From NCBI GenBank assembly GCA_033816765.1, contig CM066292.1, forward strand, positions 5,637,419 through 5,701,418: 64,000 nucleotides of DNA, read 5' to 3'. This DNA is from Nothopassalora personata (taxonomy: Eukaryota > Ascomycota > Dothideomycetes > Mycosphaerellales > Mycosphaerellaceae). This document shows positions 33,780 to 45,120 of the stretch, piece after piece (within the stretch, counting starts at the first letter, position 1; each line of letters begins with the position of its first letter). The notes beneath the pieces are model-generated. The model was not told where the DNA came from, did not search any database, and saw nothing but the letters and a program-made list of their open reading frames with translations. A program made the translations under genes and the position numbers.

Positions 33780-34229
33780 GTGTCTATTATATCTCACTAC
33801 TACTATATTAGATTACTATAATATTAAGGATCGTATTAGTAAGGCTATCGAATATTATTATAGCTTAGTTATAACACCCCTAATTACCTACGTTTAGTAG
33901 CTATTTAACGTGCCTTATTACCGCCTCTATACGCGCCTTTATAGACGACCTTTAAAGACAACACGACCCCCCTACTAATTATAAGCTCTTACTAACGTAG
34001 GAGGCCGTATTAGAGGCCTATCTACGTTAATTAGACGCTTATAGTATATTACTACACCTTCGGTTAGTAGTACTAGTAGCTAATTCGATCCTTCGATAAG
34101 CCTATACTAATCCTATAACACCTCTACCTATAGTTAGTACCTACTAGGTAGAGAGGTAGCGCGAGCGTAATTCCTCGTAGTTTAAGCGACGATAGAAGCT
34201 ATAGGAGCTTTTACGAGCCGTTACTAAAG
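33780..34229 (+). pseudogene. pogo-like transposase B, N-terminal part
   Basis: The plus-strand frame has the CENP-B/psq-type DNA-binding wording of pogo transposases (YRLYTRLYRRPLKTT, LLLTxEAVLEAYLRxLDA). It is broken by TAG/TAA and then by the Copia-2 insertion. Confidence 0.65.
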
Positions 34230-34435
34230 TATTACGTTACAAGTGGTTAGAAGTTATGAAATAGGCTTATAAAGGTGTTTTGAAAGCAGATAGTAGATTG
34301 CATGTGTCTAAGCTAGAATTGAAGGGGCTGCTTGTAAAAAGGCTATAGGTAACTAATTAATGTCACCTAATTCTTAGCGGCTGCTACCTTAGGTTTAATT
34401 AGGCTATAGCGCCGGTGCACGCTTAGATCGTAACA
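34230..34435 (-). repeat. Copia-2 3' LTR
   Basis: It starts TATTACGTTACAAG (originally TGTCACG by comparison) and ends GATCGTAACA. It is a near-identical partner of 41204-41409. Confidence 0.95.
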
Positions 34436-34446
34436 CACCCCCTTAG
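34436..34446 (-). other. Copia-2 polypurine tract
   Basis: CACCCCCTTAG on the plus strand (CTAAGGGGGTG on the coding strand) abuts the LTR. Confidence 0.75.
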
Positions 34447-34734
34447 CTCGTGCGGCTTACAGGTAAATAAGCTAATCGCATATAATCGCGTGCACCCTAT
34501 CTATTACCTATTACCCCACCTACCTACCTCATAACGTTAGGCTTCGTTACTACGTGCTTATTAGAGCTCTATTGTAAGCTACATAGTAGGGCGCTAAGTT
34601 AGCGTTTTAGGTAAGGCTATTATCCTAGCCTTACATCCCTATTCACAATCTTACTAAGTCCCTTATACTATAGTTAACCTATATAATAGGTTCTAAACGA
34701 TGTGAATCTTGTCCGGTAGGGTAGCTAAGCTATT

Positions 34735-34818
34735 CTTATAGTACTAAACGGTAAGGCGTGCTATCTTCCTACATTTTAACGGACATGTAAGGTTGTAGGT
34801 TCGAGTCCTAGGGGTTAT
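34735..34818 (+). other. tRNA-like sequence in the Copia-2 3' region
   Basis: A B-box-like GGTTCGAGTCC with a T-arm-like stem (GTAGG/CCTA), preceded by a degenerate A-box (ACGGTAAGGCG) as in Leu/Ser tRNAs. The acceptor stem is not closed. It may be a decayed tRNA or tRNA-derived SINE, or chance. Confidence 0.25.
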
Positions 34819-35900
34819 TATATCTACTGAATTTATTGCTTAGCCTATCGTCCGCTTTAATGTCCGCTCCATTATTCTTAATCAAAATCCTAGGTGTTAT
34901 AGTACGCTGTTACTTCGGCAATTAGGGTGCCTTACTACTATCTAATAACCGCGTACATATAACTTCGGTTACGGTCTTAGAGAACTCCGCTTCCTACCTT
35001 AGGTAGAGATTACCATTTAGCTACGTCCTAGTAGGAACTCTTTTGCCTAATGAAAGGTCTTTATAGCTTATAAAGGCCTTATCTTTTTACTTAGGGTAAG
35101 GGTAATCCTAGCGACGGTAGTACTATAGGTGCTACACGCCTAGCGGGTGGAGATGCTATCTCTAAGTAAGGTGAGGACGATAATAGAGGCATCGATAATG
35201 TCATAACGATCGTTATAATATAGTAACGGAGGTGGTAATAGTAATGCTGCTAGTAGCGAGGTTAATAGTGTTTCGGCGCCTATAATTAGCTACGCCGTTA
35301 TAGGTGCTTATACGCTACACCGCTACTAGTAATAGGGGCGTTTCCGGTCCTTTTACTATAGGCCAAGCAGTCCGAGAAACACCTAGTAATAATAGTACTA
35401 GGGTAGCGCCGGTAAATAGTAGACGCTTACTCTAGCGGTAGCGGCGGTAGCGGCGCTAGGCGGTAGTACGGAGCCGGTAGAGGAGACAGTAGTACCGAAC
35501 ATACTATATAGCCTCTACCGGTCCATGTTAGTTAAAGAAAGAGAAAGGGTTTAGAACTGAAGAGGTGTTTTTATATAGTCCTACTACTAGTTCCTTCCTA
35601 TTTTAGCATAAAAAGGATAAAAAGAAAGTCGCATCTATCCAAATACGGAAGGAGAGGCATAATAGAAGCAGCGCTTAGTAGTAGCTAATTACTATGTCGT
35701 ACATACTATAATGCGCCGAGAAGAGGAGTCCTATAGTTAAAGCCTAGTGCTAGTAACTATCGAGAAGAGCTACTAGTATAGTAGGCCTACGCATCTTAAG
35801 CGTTATTATTACCTCCTAAGGTAATGCGGCTAGTGTTAGCATCTATAGTAGGCGCTAAGGAGCGTAGATCTACGCCTTCCTTAGCTATGTTAAGTAGCTT
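34819..35900. other. Copia-2 3' untranslated region
   Basis: RIP-mutated non-coding part of Copia-2 between RNase H and the 3' LTR. A related stretch occurs at 43.58-44.1 kb. No clear ORF. Confidence 0.5.
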
Positions 35901-38900
35901 TACGAAGTGCTTATACTTTTATAGTAGCAGTAGCTTAGTAAGCCTATCTATAGGCATGTCGTTAGTATTAAGATACCGAATCTCGATATCTCCTCGTTAG
36001 TCTCTCTAGCGGAGCTAATAGTAATAGATGTTAACATAGCGTAGCTTAGTATTAAGCTTTTACCCTTACTAGTTAATAAGTCGAATGGTCTAGGTGTTGT
36101 TATAGTATAGGTGTGTGCACTAGTTAAACTCGAGATAGATCTCAGCGAAGATACGTTCCTACTAGATTAGCTCTAATGGCGCTTATAATAGGCTAAGGAG
36201 TTCGGCTTCGGTTAAGGACTTAGTAACAGTAATCTACTTAGAGGCTTTATAATCGACTAGTCCGCCGAATAGCATAAAGATCCATCCGCTAGAGCTAGTC
36301 CTATCGACGTTTATGCCGTAGGAGGCATCTAATACGCTAAAGAATTCATGGTTCTTACCGAGATGTTTAGGCTAACTATATAGGCTAGTAATGTGCTTAC
36401 TAGCGCTATATATAAGGTAGAGGTTCTTAGTCTCTAGGAGGTAGCGTAAGCACTAATCCGTAAGCTTTAGATGTGTGTCCGTTAGCTTAGTTAGGTACTA
36501 CGAGAGCATAGATAGGGAAAAGGCGATGTCTAGGCGTATATACGTTACTACGAAGTTTAGAGACCTAATGCATTATTAGTACGTAAGGATCTTTATAGCG
36601 TCTACGACGTAACCCTCGGGCACCGTCTAGTCGAGGTATTAATCCACTAGCACATTAGTCTTACGTGCGCTAGTGGATATGCTAAACTTAGCGGCGAGCT
36701 TCTCTATATAGTCCTCTTATAAGAGCTATAGTAGTCTCTTTTACCGGTCTCGTGTTACCTTAATTCCTAAGAACTAGGTTAGATCTCCGAGCTCGTACAT
36801 CTCGTATGCGTTAAGAAGCTATTACTTAATGTATGCCGTATAGGCCTTATTCTTGCGATAGTAGAGCATAACTAGGTCGTCTACGTAGAAGAAGAACATA
36901 ACCTTCTCGTTATGATAGATGTACTTAGAGTCTAATAGGGGAACTAGGCCTAAAGAGGAGAGCGTTGTAGTGAGGGAGTTATACTAAAGGAGAGGAGATT
37001 CCTTAAGTCCGTAGAGAGCCTTAACTAGTTTAAGAGCATAGCTAGATCCATCTAATGGTCGGTCGATTCTAGGAGGTAGTTATAGGTACATAGTATATGG
37101 TAGGTCCAAATTTAGAAAGGCATTTATAACATTAAACTGTTTAGCTTCTAGGTCGAAGCTCGCGGCTATAGTATAGTAGAGGCGGAATATGCTTACTAGT
37201 AGTGTAGCGGCGTATATATCTAAGTGTATACCCTATAGATCGCCTCTTACGCATAGCCGGGCCTTAAAGCTCTTTAGTATGCTATACTTATCTAGCTTAT
37301 ACTTATACACCTACTTTAGCGGCAGTAGTAGCTAAAGTCCCTACTCTTCTTACTAAGCATTATAATCCTTCTCTTACTAAGTTGCCTATTTAAATATACT
37401 AGTAGAGATTACCTTAGTAAACTCCTTAGCTATAGCTTTACGCTATTATTAGGCGAAGCGGTGCTTTATGGCGGTACGGTAGTTTAGAGATTCGGGCGGA
37501 AGGTTATCGCGGTGCATCGACGTAATAGTGTTAACACGGCGTAGAGGAGAGAAGTCGCGTATGCGTTCGGATCGAAGGACATCGTAGTACTTACGGCCTA
37601 GATAACGAGGTCTCTAGCGGATGCCCGCTATCTAGCTAATAATAACGTTAGTAACTATAATATTATATAGAGTATAGTAGAAGTAGGCCGTTCTAAGTCT
37701 CTTGCCGGATCCGGTAAGGGCGTAATTAGTGTTAGCGGAAAAGTCATCTATTTAGCTAAGTTCTTCGAAGGGGATTGTAGGCGGAGCGGTAGCGACATTT
37801 AAAGTCGTCAAAGCAGCTACTATAAGCTCCTTACGATCTTCCTCTATGAGGGCATCTATTAACTGCTGTTATAGTATGTTAATATACTGTTGTTTAGACG
37901 CGTTACTATTGTTTACCGCGTTGTTATTATAGTTAGAGTTCTCTATACTCTTATTAGTCGCTAGTTCGACCCCGGATTTAACCTAGTCTCGTGAAAGTGT
38001 AGGGGTTATAGCGTTATTTATTAATAGCTAATTAAGTGGCTATAAACTGCTGTTACCTTTAGGTTAGTTGAATGTTACTAGCGCTCGGTGTTGTAGCTAG
38101 TGTAGTTTATGCCTAAGTAGTAATTGTTAATAGGCGTGTTAACGAGGGTTTTAATAGAGCGGCTGCTATTAAGCCTATTCTTCCACCCCCTCGGCCTATA
38201 CTGTATCCTACTTATAGTAAGCCATATACAGGTCGTAGTACTGTTTAGGCTCTTTAGCCGGTTCTACTATTACGATGTTCTTAATAGGGGTTAAGTAACT
38301 AGTAGTGAGAATTAATAGGTCGTAGAACGTAGTCTTATTAAAGAGGACGTCCTTTACCCGCATAACCCTATCTTTCGATAGGTCCTACACCCTATAGATA
38401 TTAGTAGAGTCGTAGCCTATAAGGTATCCGATAAGTGCTCGTTCTTTAAGCTTCTTAGTCTTACCTAGTTAAGTAGTACTATGAATATACACGTAGGCTA
38501 GGCAGCCGTACACTACTATGTGGCCTACATTTGGTACCCTGCCTATTGCTAATTCGAAGGGAGTCTTCTAGCCTTTTAATTAGATTAGTGACCGCTAGAG
38601 AATGTAGACGGCAGCTGCTATGCATTTATTCTAGAGCTTTTTAGGTAGGCGAGCATAAATGCGGATTGTGCGAGACATCGTAATAATGACGCCGCCCGCT
38701 CGTTCTACTAGGTCCTAGTTAGACGCGTAGTTAGTAGTGTTATGCTACTTAATTTAATTGTTATTAATAGTTAAGCGGAAGGCTATACTAATAGCTACTT
38801 CATTATCGCTATAGAAGTAAATAAACCTACGCCTAATGAAATTAATAAAGCTAAGTAGGCTATTGAAGCAAGCTAATACTAATAGTTAGTCCCTATTCTT

Positions 38901-39900
38901 AATAGTGAATTGAAAGTGCCTATAGGTATCTAAATCGTAGAAATGAACTAGGTAACGATTACTATTATATGCTAGTGTAAACTTAGCTAAATCTATAGCT
39001 ACGTGCCTATAGGGAGTTATTGCCCTAATTGGCTTAGTCCTATTAAACACTTTATGTGCCTTAGCTAGGCTATATACTCTATAATGTGTAGTAAGGGGTG
39101 CCTTAGGTGCATTAGGGTTAATAACTACCCCCTTAACTCTAAACGGAAGCTAGTTAATACGTTTAGCGCTAATATAGCCGAAGATTTAGTGCCACTAGCG
39201 GCCTAAGAGCTTACGGTGTTTAATAGGGGTCCTACTAGACGTTACTATACCTTTAGTGCCCCCTATGCTATTTATTACTACTATAACGGTACGGTTGCCG
39301 TTAGAGTCCTAAATAGGCGGTATTTAGATAGTATTACCCTTACTAATTGTACTAATAAGGTGCGCTGTACGCTACTTCTTAGTAATCTTTAGTAGGATGC
39401 TCCCATTATTACTCGATAGCCATTTGTAGACTATCTCTAACTAAGGCGGTGTAACTACCTTAAAGAAGGGGATTATGCTAGTAGGGCGGTGTAGGTCTAT
39501 TAATTTCTTGTTATTGTAATAGACTAAATTGGTGCGTCCGTGCTACTAAAGTCCAGCCGTCTCTATGCGTAAGTAGGAGATAACGTTTATATAAAAGCCT
39601 AGGCAATAGGCTACATCTAATAGGGTGAATAGTATCCCCTCTATCTTTATACGAACCTTGCCTAATGCGGCAATAGGGAATGTCGTAGTTCCTGCTTAGA
39701 TTAATAATGTAGTTAGGCGCTCTATAATAAATTCTACGCCCTACTAGTTATAGTAATTAATAATATAGGTGTCCGAGTAGTTATCGTATACCTAGCAATC
39801 CCTAAAGTTAAAGCTTAATTAGCTTATCGAGCTCGAAAGGATAGTAAGACTAGTGAAGCCGTGCGGTGCGGCCTTACCCTTAGTAATTGCCTTATCTCGT
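35900..39900 (-). pseudogene. Copia-2 pol: protease, integrase, RT, RNase H
   Basis: The minus-strand frame shows the Copia RT block YGLKESPLLQY, an intact FFFYVDDLVMLY active site near 36.88 kb, and RNase H ending DMPIDRLTKLLLL near 35.94 kb. Integrase and GAG-pre-integrase-like sequence lies at about 39.5-38.4 kb. It is inactivated by TAG/TAA codons, though the RT catalytic Asp pair is preserved. Confidence 0.85.
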
Positions 39901-41150
39901 TCCTTATCCGTACGCCTATTGCGGTTTAATACGCCTAGTAAGCGTTCACTATCATCGCCTAAGCAGTAATTGATAAAGTGCTTCTAGCACTTCTTCTACT
40001 ACTTAGAGCGCTAATCCTTTAATAGACGCTTCTTAGGGTTGACTATATCGCATAAATAGAGGTTCTTATAATAACTCTCCTTAGGCTCGCCGGTAATGTT
40101 CTAGTAGCCGCTTAGCTTATTACTACTCTTATTGTCCTTATTGCCACGGTTACGGCTCTTGTCGCCGCGGCTACGGCTACGCGTGTTATTATTGTTCCTA
40201 CCCCCTATACCTACTATAGGTACTAGGGTCGGTAGGACTTCTAGAGGATCGTGTTCGGCTAATAGCTCGCCTACGAAGGTTGTAAAGACTAATCGACCGC
40301 TATTAGTAACTAGGGTGGTATCGCGTATCTATTCGAGGTATCGCTTAGTAAGTTTACTAAGAGAGAGCTTATTACGCTTCTACTCGTTATATAGTAATGC
40401 TCTATAGGTAGGAGCTTACTTCTACTATATTACGAGTAAGAAGTGTCGTACTAGGTCTCCGTACTTAGCGTAGTTACAATCTAGTATCTTAGTCTATAAC
40501 ACTAGCTAGTCTAAGCACTAGTCGTTAATCCTTCGGGCTTAGCTCTTCTAAAGCCTATTTAGCTCTAGTATAAGTTATCGCTTACGCAGTATGTCGTCTA
40601 GTCTATACTGTGTCTTTAGAGCCTAGTACTTGCCTCTAAGAGTACGTTTCCTATGCATAAGCTCTTAGCCTAGCTCCGTAGTAGTACGGATTAGGTAGGT
40701 AACTAGTTTAGACCTTGCTACGGTAAAGATGTTATACATCCGCTACCTACGCTTAGCGTCCGACTAACGGAGCTTAATAAGCTCTTTATCTACCGCCGTA
40801 GCGTCTTTAGTAGTGTATACTAATTAGATCTGTTCGAACGTTAAGAACACCGGCTCTACTAGCTCGGCGATAGTGTCGTTCGGATCTACATACTTCTAGA
40901 TGTTTAGAGACTTAGCGTAGAGCTCTAACTAACGGTTAAACTTATCCTATTAGTTAAAACTCTTAAGAACGATAGTAGCGTGCGGCAAAGTACCGGTACT
41001 ACCGGGTGTCTCGGTAGTCGCTATAACGGTGTTAATAGGCCTAATGAAAGTTTCTATAGGTCTACTGGGGTTACTGCACTACTGTGCAATAGTTATTAAT
41101 AGGATAATAATAGATCCTACTAGTTTTTAATGACGATGCAAAATCTGCTC
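39901..41150 (-). pseudogene. Copia-2 gag
   Basis: The minus-strand frame is rich in Lys/Arg/Leu, followed by a basic RSRSRGDKSRNRGNKDN stretch and SGYQNITGE. This is the basic nucleic-acid-binding C-terminus of a Copia gag. The open plus-strand frame at 40132-40407 is its shadow. Confidence 0.65.
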
Positions 41151-41191
41151 TAGGGCTTCGTTTTGTGTAGCGAACGTTAGTAAGCGCCTGC

Positions 41192-41203
41192 CGGGCTTAT
41201 AAC
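41192..41203 (-). other. Copia-2 primer-binding site (half-tRNA iMet type)
   Basis: CGGGCTTATAAC abuts the LTR, identical in its core to the Copia-1 site and matching the initiator tRNA-Met anticodon arm with one CpA->TpA change. Confidence 0.7.
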
Positions 41204-41409
41204 TATCACGTTATAAGTGGTTAGAAGTCATGAAATAGGCTCATAAAGGTGTTTTAAAAGCAGATAGTAGATTGTATGTATCTAAGCTAGAATTGAAGGG
41301 GCTGCTTATAAAAAGGCTATAGGTAACTAATTAATGTCACCTGATTCTTAGCGGCTACTACCTCAGGTTTAATTAGGCTGTAGCGCCGGTGTACGCTTAG
41401 ATCGTGACA
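41204..41409 (-). repeat. Copia-2 5' LTR
   Basis: Starts TATCACGTTATAAG and ends GATCGTGACA; 206 bp. Followed by the TAAAG duplication. Confidence 0.95.
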
Positions 41410-42660
41410 TAAAGAGCTATATAATCTTATAGGCTAGTATACCTAATATAAGACCTATTATAAAGAGTATAGTATTATACGCTTAGAGACGTAGAATATA
41501 GATAAGTCTAGCTTTAGAGTAGGTATTATAAAAGCTAAATACGTCCTTACTAAGTAACCTTTACGTAAGGCGCGTATTCTAAATAGTAGTAACCGCGAGA
41601 GTCTTACGGTAATAGAGGCTATCTTAGTAGGTAGTTAGAAGATCCCTCTAATACTTATATTAATTAGTAAGTAACACTAGTGCTTCTAGTATTAATATCT
41701 ATATAACGATACGATAGTTAGAGTCTCTAATTCTAGGTACATAAATAACTAGCTTATACTATCTTAGATTAAGTACTTCGATAAGTACTCGAGACACTTT
41801 ATAAGCGGTGTAAAGCGGCTACTATTAATAGATAACTATAGTAGTTACTATACCCCTAAGTTTATTAAATATTATAATAACTACTTAATTATCCCTTTTA
41901 GGCTCCTATTATATATAATGGTAGTCCTATAGCTACTAGATATAGTAGTATTTTAACTATATAAGTATTATTACGGAGAAGCCGTAGATTAGGCTACTTA
42001 GTTTAGAATTAAGGACTATAATAGGCTCGCCTTTCTAGCCGACTTCGAAGGCTTTAGAGTATAAGCTATAAAGCGTAGCACTATCCTTTTAGCGTTTAAG
42101 AAGATAGGTCTCTATCTATTTAACCCTAAGGTAGTGTTAGAGCTAATCTAGACCTAAGTTAAGAGGACTTAAGTACTAAGAACACCGCCTTAAATGTACC
42201 CTATAGAGGCTAAGATACCCTTAACTATTAGAGGCCTTATATAGTAATATAACGCTATACTCAAGATAGATCTACTACCTTAATTAAGGTAGTAGTTACT
42301 TCCTCTATTTAAGGGAGCTTAAATCTAGTCTATAGCTTACTAGTAAGTATAGGATAAATTAAAAGGCTTCGACGCAGTACACCGCTAACGTATAGCTCGT
42401 AAGCTTAATAAGCGCCGTAGGCTATAACTTAGAGGTGTAATAATAGCTAAAGATATACGGTGCCCTACTACTATACGTAAAGAGACTAAATTAGCCATAC
42501 TAAAGCGTAAGATAGAGTAGGCTAAATTAGCTAATTATAGATATAGGTTAGCTACTATCCGAAGGTTATAGTAGCTAAGATATAATGTAAGAGACCTTAA
42601 GACCTCCTTTAAGAACATCGTTATAAATCAGATGTCTATAGTAGTAGATATTAGGTTATA
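41410..42660 (+). pseudogene. pogo-like transposase B, C-terminal part
   Basis: The plus-strand frame contains the DDE_1 core: LLLIDNYSSYYTPKF (first Asp region of the LLxDGHxSHxTPxF block), IIPFRLLLY, LDIVVFQ-like, and STILLAFKKIGLY near 42.1 kb. The tail is basic. Together with 33780-34229 it makes one transposase interrupted by Copia-2. Confidence 0.8.
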
Positions 42661-42725
42661 TAGTAATAACTAAATACACCTTTTATATTAAGTACGTAAT
42701 TTACGTTAAGCCGTCTAATACTGCC

Positions 42726-43316
42726 TTCGGCGGTAACGTAATAAAGTAGATTATTACTATTAGTAACACTTTAGCGGTAACGTAACAAAGTGAATTATTA
42801 CTAATAGTAATGCGAGTAGAACGCCTATTAGAACACTAGAGCCCTCCGTGTTTTTACCTCGGCGGACGCGGTCCTACCTAAATTAGTAGTAGATACGTTC
42901 TTTCTTAAGAAATATAGCTATATAGACCTTATCGTCGTTATTTTAGCTATATAGCTAATCCTAGGTATCGCTTATGTTACAAAGTAGTAGTATCGTACCC
43001 TCGAGCCCTCCGCTAGAGCTAGAGCTACCTAGCTTATTACCTTTAAGTTACCCTCCCTCTCTTAGGCCTATTCGTTAATCTCCTCGAAAGCGCTATATAG
43101 TAGTAGTAGCTAAAGAACTGCTCGACCTTTAGAACACGGCGTAAATAGTACGTAGGACGATACTACCGAGCGGTAATAGCTAAGAGGCTAGTATATTATT
43201 TATATTAGCGGTAAAGAAGGAGAGAGCTAATCTATATCCTAGTATTATTAAGAAGGTAGATAAGGACAACTTTAATAACCTATTAGAGGATAAGCTTAGT
43301 AATAACGATAGCGATA
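42726..43316. other. unassigned RIP-mutated sequence with small inverted/direct repeats
   Basis: It begins with two direct copies of about 44 bp (GCGGTAACGTAAYAAAG..., about 42731 and 42772). Each contains a near-palindromic TTATTACTAWTAGTAA. The rest is RIP-mutated and not recognised. Confidence 0.4.
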
Positions 43317-45120
43317 TATCGCGTTATAAGGTATTAATTAGTAAGCTAATTATTTATTTAAATTATTTACTTACTCGGGCTTATATATTAATTAGTTAAA
43401 GGACTAGTTTCATTATAGACTATATATTATATATCTCTATCTAAGACTATATATACTTAAAAAGAATAGATATAAGTAAATAACTAATCTAGTTACGTAG
43501 CTACTTAGTAGTAAATAAATCTTAAGCTATAAGCCTAATTATAAGCCTAGTTATAAGCCTAGTTATACTAGATTGTGACATACTCCCTTAGCTCTTATAG
43601 CTTAGAAGTGAATAAGCTTATTTATATATAATTGTATAATTTTCTATAGGCTATACCCCCTTATTGTCTATTATTGTAACGTTAGAGCCCTTCTACTATA
43701 TATTATTTAAGCTCTATTAGAAGCTTTATAGTAGGCTACTAAGTTAGTAATATTTTATTAATAAGCTACTTATATCTATAGTAAAGAAGAAGGTCTCTTT
43801 ATATATATATATATAGTCCTACTACTAATGTTTAATTTAGTAGTCTTAGGACCGGTAAGTAAATATTTACGTAATCTTATGTTTTAGTACGTAAAGAATA
43901 TAACTATATTTTAGTATTAGTAGCTCCTAGTACCTTTATATACGTCTATATTGTAGATTACTACGTTAGTGTTAGTATTACGCACCGCTATTAGAGTAGT
44001 CCTTAGACATCTATTATACTATTACTATAGGTAGTATATCAATTAATTAATTGATTATTCCATTAAGGTGCTTTATAAGTCTAAGACTATATAACACGAG
44101 TCGTTACTAACGACTAAATTGAAATATAAAGAGAAAAGCCCTACGTACCCGGATATAAAAACTCTTCGAAAGGAGGAATTCGCGAGATAGATAGCAAATA
44201 TATTATTACGGTAGTACGCCGCGCCCCGGTAGTTGTGTTTTATAGTTATAGTTACGTTATCTTACCGCCCGAGGTAGATAGTAAATTGCGCCTATATTTC
44301 TTACGCCCGTGTTTCTTATCCTTTACCCCGGGCGAGATAAGTTTAATACCCGTGTTTCTCGTCCTTTACCGCGCTAGATAACCCCGTCTTACGCACTCCG
44401 AGTTAAAATTAAGAGAGAGAGAGAGAGGTAGTACCTTAAATAGCCCGTACCTCCGTAGAGTCTTCGACTATCTCGTAACGGGGCCTAAGGTTTTAGTTCC
44501 TTATAGATCCGTAGTACCTAGGTCTCGTAGTTAACGTAGTTTATAGCCTCTCTTAGTTCTAGCTATACTACGTAGTAGTTTACGCGGTTTAATACCTCTC
44601 TTAGTTCCTCTAAGTTACCTAGGTACTTTAATAGCCGTCGTTATCCGGAGAGAGAGTCCCCCGTGTTCTCTCTCCTTTCGTACGGTATTAAGTATCTTTA
44701 TTAATAGGTATCCGGGCGTATCCTTACTTCTCCTCTCTTCTATTCTCTTCTTTATATCGTAGTAAAGGTATTCGTTACGTTATAGGCTTTAAAATAGGCG
44801 TTGCCTATTTAATATTTCTTCTATTTTTTAACGAAAAAACGTCGCGTTTTAAGAGAGAGTTTTAAGAGGGAGAGTCTTAGTTTCTCTTTAGCGTAACGAA
44901 GATACTTACGTCGTCCGTCGCGTAAAGGCCCTCTCCGTAGGATGACTCTATAGATAGTATAGTTAGTACTAGTATATGTCTTTTTAGTAGATAGCTATAG
45001 TAAGGCACGCGGATCTATACCCTCTTCGAATATATTTAGTAGCTATAAAAAGTGTCTATACCTCTAAGGTATAAGTAGCTTAGTAAGTCTATCTATAGGT
45101 ATATTATTATAAGGAGCGAG
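43317..45120 (-). mobile_element. Copia-3 remnant
   Basis: 43317-43580 resembles a Copia-2-type LTR (TATCGCGTTATAAGG start, GATTGTGACA end) and is followed by a polypurine-like TACTCCCTTAG. The next 500 bp resembles the Copia-2 3' region, and 44.96-45.12 kb resembles its RNase H end (GTAGCTTAGTAAGTCTATC). No second LTR was found, and 44.1-44.95 kb is not shared. It is a truncated, mosaic copy. Confidence 0.5.
44121..44950. other. unassigned block inside the Copia-3 remnant
   Basis: It contains an (AG)n run (44411-44427) and pyrimidine-rich stretches. About 75 bp up to and including its left edge (44085-44160) is similar to an insert at about 60163-60235. Possibly an LTR or leader of the Gypsy-3 family; not resolved. 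Confidence 0.3.

Larger units (their letters stand above)
34230..41409 (-). mobile_element. Copia-2 LTR retrotransposon
   Basis: A minus-strand Ty1/Copia element of 7,180 bp. The 206-bp LTRs (34230-34435, 41204-41409) are flanked by perfect TAAAG duplications (34225-34229, 41410-41414). From the right it has a half-tRNA primer site, gag, protease, integrase, RT, RNase H, polypurine tract and LTR. Its RT keeps the YVDD active site, but RIP-type stops interrupt the polyprotein. Confidence 0.95.
33707..42725 (+). mobile_element. pogo-like transposon B, split by Copia-2
   Basis: Inverted repeats lie at 33707-33744 (GGCGGTAGTGGCCGGCTCAA...) and about 42688-42725, flanked on the left by TA (33705-33706). 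The right flank reads TT, so the duplication is not clean. A DDE_1 transposase frame on the plus strand is cut by Copia-2: N-terminal part 33780-34229, C-terminal part 41410 to about 42.66 kb. Confidence 0.75.

Noticed and set aside
40132..40407. Plus-strand 91-aa frame in Copia-2
   Set aside because: It is the shadow of the basic gag C-terminus on the minus strand; its Leu/Arg wording follows from the Arg/Ser codons opposite.
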